Assembly: GCA_020052115.1 (NCBI GenBank)
Contig: JAGVPR010000279.1
Location: 1 to 12,438 of the forward strand
Source: Candidatus Eiseniibacteriota bacterium
GTDB lineage: Bacteria; Eisenbacteria; RBG-16-71-46; JAGVPR01
Direction of reading: 5' to 3'
DNA: 12,438 nt
The position numbers and the translations under genes were made by a program. Below, one piece after another: positions 8,161 through 12,438 of the stretch (position 1 is its first letter; every line of letters begins with the position of its first letter). A model generated the notes under the pieces. It was not told where the DNA came from. It worked only from the letters and a program-made list of their open reading frames with translations, and did not search any database.

Positions 8161-8172
8161 GGCGAGCGTCAA
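8143..8172 (-). promoter_or_regulatory. Sigma-70-type promoter for the ABC exporter pair
   Basis: Read on the minus strand, TTGACG (8172-8167, five of six consensus bases) is followed by an 18-bp spacer and TATCAT (8148-8143, five of six). Transcription should start near 8136, giving a leader of about 37 bases before the GTG at 8099. This is the best promoter match I found in the window and lies just past the stop of the upstream thioredoxin-fusion gene, so the ABC pair likely has its own transcript. Confidence 0.6.
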
Positions 8173-8211
8173 GGACCGGGGGCGCCCGAACGGGATCGCC
8201 GCGAGCCGAGA

Positions 8212-9126
8212 CTACAGATCTGCCGTGGCGATGGCGCGGCGTATCGAGGCTGCATCCGGCGGCGAGCCGCGCCACACCGAGACGACGCGGCTGTCTTGCA
8301 GGAGGAAGTAGACCGGAAGCCGGCGGTAGTACGGCTTGAGCGCGGCGCGCGGCATCGCGGCCAGATCGAAACTCGGACCGTGCTCGAGGAAGAACGCCAT
8401 GACTTCTTCGTTCGTATCCGGGAACAGCGCGACGATGCGGGGCATGCCCGCCTCGCCCGACAGCGCCTCGAGGCGGGAGAGGTCGCGCACGCATTCGGGG
8501 CACGACACTCCCCAGATCGCGATGAGGCGCTCGCCGCGAAGAAGGTCCTCATCGAGCGTCTCGGGATCGAGCGAGGCGATCGTTTGTCCGGGGCGAAGCG
8601 CTGTCACGAGATCGTCCACCGGCAAGCGGGGCGCCACGAAAGGAAGCAGCAGTCCGGCCGCCGCGGCCGCGGCGACGACGCCGGTCCGGGCTCCGGTGGG
8701 AGGACCCACGCGCAGAAGGATGAATGAGGCTCCGACCAGCGCGAGCAGGAGGAGATCCTCGACGATCGTCTCACCCGGCGTGCGCTGAACTGAGAGTCCG
8801 AAGCAACCGCACTGCTGAATGCGGCCCTGAGACCAGGCGAACGCGACGACCCCGGTGAACAGGAGGAACAACGCGCCGGCGCCGGCGAGCGTGAGGCGCG
8901 GGCGCGCATCGAGGATGAGTGCGACGGCCAGGGCGAACTCCACCGCGATGAAGAATACGGCGGCCGCGCTCGTGAGCGAGGCGGGGAGCATCCCGTATCG
9001 CTCGATCTGGTAAGCGAACTCAACCGGATCGGCCGCCTTCAGGATGGATGCCGAGCCCAATGAGAGGGCCACCGGGATCTGCAGCAGCCGCCTCAGGACC
9101 CGGGCCGCGCCGACGGAGAGCGCCAC
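8212..9126 (-). CDS. MauE/DoxX-like membrane domain fused to a C-terminal thioredoxin-like domain
   Basis: This 304-residue protein joins two modules. Residues about 10-140 are hydrophobic with four predicted membrane helices (about 13-30, 51-72, 79-98, 123-140), a buried Glu63 in the second, and the CGCFG motif at 106-110, all typical of the MauE/DoxX-like family. A fifth helix (about 148-166) leads to a thioredoxin-like domain (about 175-304) with CPEC (209-212) and the likely cis-proline Pro271. Five helices with a cytoplasmic N-terminus would place this domain outside the cytoplasm. MauE is known to be needed, with the thioredoxin-like MauD, for maturing a disulfide-rich methylamine dehydrogenase subunit; no mau enzyme genes are visible here. 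The start is GTG 9126 with AGGA seven bases upstream, three bases after the stop of the secreted thioredoxin gene, so the two are almost surely co-transcribed. A thiol-electron shuttle role is inferred. Confidence 0.85.
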   Translation of the reverse strand: MALSVGAARVLRRLLQIPVALSLGSASILKAADPVEFAYQIERYGMLPASLTSAAAVFFIAVEFALAVALILDARPRLTLAGAGALFLLFTGVVAFAWSQGRIQQCGCFGLSVQRTPGETIVEDLLLLALVGASFILLRVGPPTGARTGVVAAAAAAGLLLPFVAPRLPVDDLVTALRPGQTIASLDPETLDEDLLRGERLIAIWGVSCPECVRDLSRLEALSGEAGMPRIVALFPDTNEEVMAFFLEHGPSFDLAAMPRAALKPYYRRLPVYFLLQDSRVVSVWRGSPPDAASIRRAIATADL

Positions 9127-9129
9127 CGA

Positions 9130-9927
9130 TCAGTCCTGGGCGCGCTTGAGGATGGAAGCGATATCCGTCTCGACCGTCTTCTCCGGATGCTCGACGATGC
9201 GTCCGAGTTCCCTTCCGCGGTAGAAGACGAGCACGCTGGGCGTCGCGGAGACACCGTACTTCTTGAGCGCCTCGTGAGGCTCCTTGAGGTCCTGGCTCAC
9301 CGCGAAGTATCGCACCGTGAGCCGAGGGTTGCCGGCGGACTCGACGGTCTTGATGAGCTTCGGCATCTCCTCCGTGCAGACTGTGCACCACGATCCGAAG
9401 AAGCTGACGATCTCGACCGAATCATCCACGGAGCGGATGAACCTCACGGCCTCGGCGTCCGGCGTGTACGTGGCGGCCTTCGACTTGTATTCCGGCTTCT
9501 GGAACTGGATCTGGGCAAGGCTCACCTCGCCGACGAGCGGGGGGGTGGGCGTGAGCCACAGATCGTGGGCGTCGTGCTTGAGGTGGATGTCGGCGCCAGC
9601 CTTGCGGAACTCGGAGACGGCGTCGCCCTTCGCCTTCGCGGGATCCAGAACCGGCGCGTCCGCGGGCCCGGCGTTCGCGCGCTTGACCGCCATCGCGCGG
9701 CCGTCCTTGACCCAGATGACGTATGCCCAATCTCCCGCGGACGGAACGGCCAGCATCGTCCCCCCCTCACCGACGAAGAGCGCCGCCTTCTCATCGAGTC
9801 TCGAGTCAACCATGAGCCGCAGCGCGCGCATGGGCCTCCAGGTCGCAGCGGAAGCGGTCTGAGAGAGCGCGAGCGCACAGGTAAGGACGAGGAAGGCGAC
9901 GGGGAGCGCTGACGAAACTCGACGCAT
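9130..9927 (-). CDS. Secreted thioredoxin-like protein with an unrecognised N-terminal domain
   Basis: This 265-residue protein starts at ATG 9927, where AAGGAGG lies eight bases upstream and the reading frame opens directly into a signal peptide (1-27, ending ASA before Ala28). The frame continues to an ATG at 9993, but that would put 22 hydrophilic residues before the leader. Residues 28 to about 150 match no family I recognise; they contain a predicted beta-rich stretch and no cysteine. Residues about 150-265 are thioredoxin-like with FFGSWCTVC (active site CTVC, 181-184), cis-proline Pro230 in SATPSVLVFYRG, and the usual fold order. It should exchange thiols or disulfides outside the cytoplasm. 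It lies three bases upstream of the MauE-thioredoxin fusion, its probable redox partner. Oxidase versus reductase direction cannot be told from CTVC. Stop is TGA. Confidence 0.9.
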   Translation of the reverse strand: MRRVSSALPVAFLVLTCALALSQTASAATWRPMRALRLMVDSRLDEKAALFVGEGGTMLAVPSAGDWAYVIWVKDGRAMAVKRANAGPADAPVLDPAKAKGDAVSEFRKAGADIHLKHDAHDLWLTPTPPLVGEVSLAQIQFQKPEYKSKAATYTPDAEAVRFIRSVDDSVEIVSFFGSWCTVCTEEMPKLIKTVESAGNPRLTVRYFAVSQDLKEPHEALKKYGVSATPSVLVFYRGRELGRIVEHPEKTVETDIASILKRAQD

Positions 9928-9935
9928 GGATCGTT

Positions 9936-9942
9936 CCTCCTT
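9936..9942 (-). promoter_or_regulatory. Strong ribosome-binding site fixing the secreted thioredoxin start
   Basis: On the minus strand AAGGAGG is followed by eight bases and the ATG at 9927. This near-consensus site selects that start over the in-frame ATG at 9993, which would add 22 residues in front of the signal peptide. Confidence 0.85.
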
Positions 9943-9950
9943 GGCTTCTG

Positions 9951-9969
9951 GGCCCGCCGCCCGCGGGCC
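9951..9969 (-). repeat. GC-rich hairpin upstream of the secreted thioredoxin start
   Basis: GGCCCGC (9951-9957) and GCGGGCC (9963-9969) are perfect inverted repeats with a five-base loop. They lie about nine bases upstream of the thioredoxin ribosome site. The all-GC stem would be stable in a leader RNA and might affect translation, or it may be chance in G+C-rich DNA. Confidence 0.3.
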
Positions 9970-10177
9970 GGATGTCCGCTTCGGCGTTCTCATGAATGCA
10001 GTCTACCAGACGACCGCCCGGCGGGAGGTTTCGGGCCCGACCCCGCTCCGATCGGCGCGTGCATCTGCCGGGTACTACAGGGCCTCCGGCGCTCCGGGTC
10101 CCGTTCCGCACCGGGCCGCCAACAGGGGATCGGTGCATCCACTATATCGTATCCGAATGAGTATCCTGGAGATCGCG

Positions 10178-10206
10178 TTGACGCAGCGGCCGCAGCGTGT
10201 TAGCGT
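10178..10206 (+). promoter_or_regulatory. Candidate sigma-70-type promoter for the sulfatase-like gene
   Basis: TTGACG (10178-10183) is followed by a 17-bp spacer and TAGCGT (10201-10206). The -35 matches five of six consensus bases; the -10 keeps the important first, second and last bases only. Transcription would start near 10213, about 38 bases before the ATG at 10251. The same -35 sequence is used by the better ABC promoter. Confidence 0.4.
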
Positions 10207-10240
10207 CCCCCGCGCTCGGCCCGTCTGAAGTGACGGCCGC

Positions 10241-10246
10241 GGGAGG
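10241..10246 (+). promoter_or_regulatory. Ribosome-binding site fixing the sulfatase-like start
   Basis: GGGAGG lies four to five bases before the ATG at 10251. It favours that start over the in-frame GTG at 10197, which lies before the predicted -10 box and would add 18 residues in front of an otherwise normal signal peptide. Confidence 0.75.
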
Positions 10247-10250
10247 GACG

Positions 10251-11648
10251 ATGCTCGCACGCGCCCGGTTTGCTGGATTTCCCGTCTTCATTGCATGCCT
10301 GATGCTCCTCGGCGCCTCACCGGCCGCGGCCCGCGGGCCGGACATCGTTCTCATCACCGTGGACACGTTGCGGCCGGATCACCTCGGCTGCTACGGGTAC
10401 GGACGCCCGACATCGCCTTGGATCGACGCGCTCGCGGGGCGCGGGCTGCGCTTCGAGACCGCCCTCTCGACAAGCTCTTGGACCCCGCCGGCGATGGCAT
10501 CGGTCATGACCTCTCTCTATCCGCGCGATCATGCCGTGACGCACGGGCTCGTGAGGACCGATGCCCTCATCGAACAGGAGATCCTGGCCGACACGCTTTC
10601 CACCCTCGCCGAACAGCTCCAGGACGCCGGTTACCACACCTTCGGCGTGTCCACGACGGCCCACCTGACGCGCGAGCAGGGTTTCGCTCAGGGGTTCGAC
10701 CGGTTCGAGTACCTGGATTTCTCGAACGCGCGCGCCGCGCGCCAGGCCCTCCTCCGCCACCGCATCGAGATTCGCCGCTGCCAGCGGGCCTTCATCTGGA
10801 TCCATCTATTCGATCCGCACGATCCGTACATCCCGCACACGCCGTGGGCGCAGGGCTTCGAGCCGAGGATCATCGGGCTGCGCGATCTCAGGCTCCGTGG
10901 AACTCTGAGGGAAATTCGGGAGATGTGGGACAGGGAGGCGATGCCCAAGGACCCGGCGTTGCTGCAAGTCAGGGCTCTCCAGGCAGCCTACGACAGCGAG
11001 ATCCGGCAGATGGACGGCGAGCTGGCGCTCTTGTTCGCCGAGTTGGATCTAGGGCCGAACACGATCGTGGCGTTGACGGCAGACCATGGCGAGGCGTTTT
11101 TCGAGCACGGGCATCTGGGCCACGGACAGAACCTGCACGAGGAGCTGGTGCGTATCCCGCTCATCGTCGCGGGGCCGCCGCCACTGGGGCTGCGGGGTGT
11201 GGTGAGATCGCCCGTAAGCCTGCTCGATGTGATGCCGACGCTGCTCGAGCTGGCCGGAGCGCCGGCGCCGCCGAGGGCCGCCGGAACGAGCCTTCTCCGG
11301 ACGGCGTCCGAGGAGCGCGCCGGGCGCGGGGCGCCCGACCGGCCCCTCTTCGCGGAGGTGTGGGATCAGGATCCCGGTTCGAGTCACCGCGTCTGGAAGA
11401 TGATCCGCAAGGGCCACGAGAAGCTGCTTCTGCGTGTGGGCGCGGACGACACGCTGCTCTTCGACCTCGCAGCGGATCCCGAGGAACGACACGATCAGTC
11501 GGGGAGCCGGCCGGAGAGGCGTGCGGGGCTTCTGGCGGAGCTGGAAGCGTGGATCCGAAGCGGCGGGAAGGCGGTCAGATCTCGGACGATCGCCCTGAAC
11601 GAGGAGACGCGCGAGAAGCTCCGCGCTCTCGGCTACGTGGACGACTGA
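10251..11648 (+). CDS. Secreted sulfatase/alkaline-phosphatase superfamily hydrolase or transferase with Thr in place of the formylglycine Cys/Ser
   Basis: This 465-residue protein starts at ATG 10251 with a good ribosome site and a signal peptide (1 to about 28, ending near AAARG). The fold signature is clear: DIVLITVDTLRPDHLG with metal-binding Asp38, the active-site loop TPPAMASVMTSLYP beginning at Thr78, HLFDPHDPY (185-193), and TADHGE (276-281) with Asp278 and His279. The end, LRALGYVDD, is typical of one branch of sulfatase-like proteins. In formylglycine sulfatases the loop is Cys/Ser-x-Pro-x-Arg; here Thr78 and Met82 replace Cys and Arg. The Thr nucleophile recalls LtaS- and EptA-type phosphotransferases, although this protein lacks their membrane region. 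It therefore may cleave or transfer a phosphate or other ester rather than remove sulfate; the substrate is unknown. Its gene ends 15 bp from the convergent TPR gene. Confidence 0.88.
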   Translation: MLARARFAGFPVFIACLMLLGASPAAARGPDIVLITVDTLRPDHLGCYGYGRPTSPWIDALAGRGLRFETALSTSSWTPPAMASVMTSLYPRDHAVTHGLVRTDALIEQEILADTLSTLAEQLQDAGYHTFGVSTTAHLTREQGFAQGFDRFEYLDFSNARAARQALLRHRIEIRRCQRAFIWIHLFDPHDPYIPHTPWAQGFEPRIIGLRDLRLRGTLREIREMWDREAMPKDPALLQVRALQAAYDSEIRQMDGELALLFAELDLGPNTIVALTADHGEAFFEHGHLGHGQNLHEELVRIPLIVAGPPPLGLRGVVRSPVSLLDVMPTLLELAGAPAPPRAAGTSLLRTASEERAGRGAPDRPLFAEVWDQDPGSSHRVWKMIRKGHEKLLLRVGADDTLLFDLAADPEERHDQSGSRPERRAGLLAELEAWIRSGGKAVRSRTIALNEETREKLRALGYVDD

Positions 11649-11663
11649 CGTCGCCGGCGGTCG

Positions 11664-12438
11664 TCACTGCGCCGCGGCGCGCTCCTCCAAGCCGGAGACG
11701 ACGCCCGGCGGGAATGTCGCACCGAGCGCCATCGCTCGCCTGACGTGTTCGAGCGCCTCCTTCGGGCGCCCACGCGCGGCGAGGACGGCGGCCAGGTTTC
11801 CGTGTGTCTCCGGCGAGTCCGGCCGGCGCTCAAGCGATTCGAGAAGGGCTCGCTCGGCCTCGTCTTCGCGCCCCTCCTTGTGGTAGAGCACGCCGAGGTT
11901 GTTGAGCGCATCGCCGCTCTTCATGTCGAGACGCGCCGCCTGTTGCAAGGCCTCCTCGGCCTCGCGCGTGCGCGCGACACCCTGCAGCGCCACACCGAGA
12001 CCGTTCCAAGCCGAGGCGTCGCCTCCGTCCAAGTCGAGCGCCTTGCGGAATGCCGCGACCGCTTCCTCCGCGCGACCCATCCGCCGGAGCGTCGTCCCGA
12101 TGTTCTCCCAGACCTCCGTCCGTGAAGGCGCTTCCTTCGCGGCTTCTTCAAATGCCGCCAGCGCCGCCGGCAGATCCCCGCATTGCCCGAGCGCCGTACC
12201 CAGGTAGAGCTGGGGCTCCGCGCCCGGCAGGCCCAGCGCGATCGCGCGCCGGAACGCCGCCGCCGCTTCTCTCGGATGACCGTTCCTGAGCATCGTCTCG
12301 CCCGCGTTCAGATGGATGTCGGCCCGCGCCGGCTCGAGACTGAGCGCATCCCTGAACGCCCGCGCCGCGCCTTCGTGATCACCCTTCTCGCGGAGCAGGA
12401 GAGCGAGGTTGTTCAAGATCGCGCCCGAGGCGCGCGGC
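11664..12438 (-). CDS. TPR repeat protein, 5' end beyond the window
   Basis: The reading frame is open to the right edge, giving at least 257 residues. The protein consists of seven visible TPR units of 34 residues, beginning with LNNLALLLREKGD and followed by HLNAGETML, QLYLGTALG, WENIGTTLR, WNGLGVALQ, LNNLGVLYH and HGNLAAVLA. Each has the Gly/Ala-8, Ala-20 and Pro-32-type pattern of TPR helices, with a few departures. A TTG at 12416 could be read as a start, but it falls inside the first repeat at a normal Leu position, so the true start is probably outside the window. TPR arrays bind partner proteins; no catalytic domain is visible in this part. In some related bacteria TPR and sulfatase-like domains are neighbours or fused, so a link to the convergent gene is possible but unproven. 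Stop is TGA at 11666-11664. Confidence 0.9.
   Translation of the reverse strand, partial: PRASGAILNNLALLLREKGDHEGAARAFRDALSLEPARADIHLNAGETMLRNGHPREAAAAFRRAIALGLPGAEPQLYLGTALGQCGDLPAALAAFEEAAKEAPSRTEVWENIGTTLRRMGRAEEAVAAFRKALDLDGGDASAWNGLGVALQGVARTREAEEALQQAARLDMKSGDALNNLGVLYHKEGREDEAERALLESLERRPDSPETHGNLAAVLAARGRPKEALEHVRRAMALGATFPPGVVSGLEERAAAQ

Larger units (their letters stand above)
9928..10250. other. Divergent intergenic region between the thioredoxin and sulfatase-like genes
   Basis: This 323-bp stretch separates the leftward thioredoxin operon from the rightward sulfatase-like gene. It holds the thioredoxin ribosome site, a GC hairpin at 9951-9969, a candidate rightward promoter at 10178-10206 and the sulfatase ribosome site at 10241-10246. 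A locally A+T-rich patch lies at 10140-10165. On the minus strand TATAGT (10146-10141) resembles a -10 box, but no matching -35 is seen and the leader would exceed 200 bases, so I do not call a leftward promoter. No convincing small gene is visible. Confidence 0.7.

Noticed and set aside
6339..8339. Rightward open frame of 666 codons across the ABC genes
   Set aside because: It is antisense to two well-supported ABC genes. Long stop-free antisense frames are expected from their G+C-rich third positions; the product is charged and low in complexity.
10141..10146. Leftward -10 box TATAGT for the thioredoxin operon
   Set aside because: There is no -35 match at 16-18 bp and the leader would be over 200 bases.
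10197..10250. GTG start giving a 483-residue sulfatase-like protein
   Set aside because: The ATG at 10251 has a ribosome site and begins a clean signal peptide; the GTG lies upstream of the predicted transcription start.

Overview
The window is about two-thirds G+C and gene-dense. It has bacterial-style Shine-Dalgarno sites, overlapping or nearly touching genes, and several secreted or membrane proteins. I see no rRNA, tRNA, CRISPR array, insertion sequence, integrase or plasmid feature. A very long secreted protein with tandem fibronectin type III (FN3) domains, a sulfatase-superfamily lipidless exoprotein and a TPR protein together resemble high-GC environmental lineages such as Candidatus Eisenbacteria or other FCB-related phyla. 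That placement is an inference from style, not from a marker gene.

Layout. Five genes run leftward in one block. Read in their own direction they are: a secreted thioredoxin-like protein (9927 to 9130); a membrane MauE/DoxX-like domain fused to a thioredoxin-like domain (9126 to 8212); two ABC exporter half-transporters that overlap by 8 bp (8099 to 6351 and 6358 to 4523); and a 1451-residue secreted protein with a glycoside-hydrolase-like N-terminal domain and ten FN3 units, the last cut short (4359 to 4). A sulfatase/alkaline-phosphatase superfamily protein (10251 to 11648) runs rightward from the 323-bp divergent region. It meets tail-to-tail a leftward TPR gene that enters from the right window edge (12438 to 11664).

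How the parts may work together. The first two genes look like an extracytoplasmic thiol-disulfide pair, comparable in architecture to the MauD/MauE pair. The two ABC genes have the matched asymmetry of a heterodimeric type IV exporter: one has Asp for the Walker B Glu, the other an altered signature motif. A good sigma-70-type promoter precedes the ABC pair, so it probably forms its own transcription unit. The large FN3 protein is a likely exported product and has eight cysteines in its catalytic-like domain; a link to the thiol pair is only a hypothesis.

Most notable points. (1) The large gene ends at a TGA exactly where seven preceding repeats have a conserved Trp, so it may carry a nonsense change. 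(2) Its FN3 array has an exact 333-bp period with a 999-bp higher-order echo. (3) The sulfatase-like protein has Thr-Pro-Pro-Ala-Met where formylglycine sulfatases have Cys-x-Pro-x-Arg. (4) The ABC start region carries a perfect 12-bp palindrome over the ribosome site and start codon.
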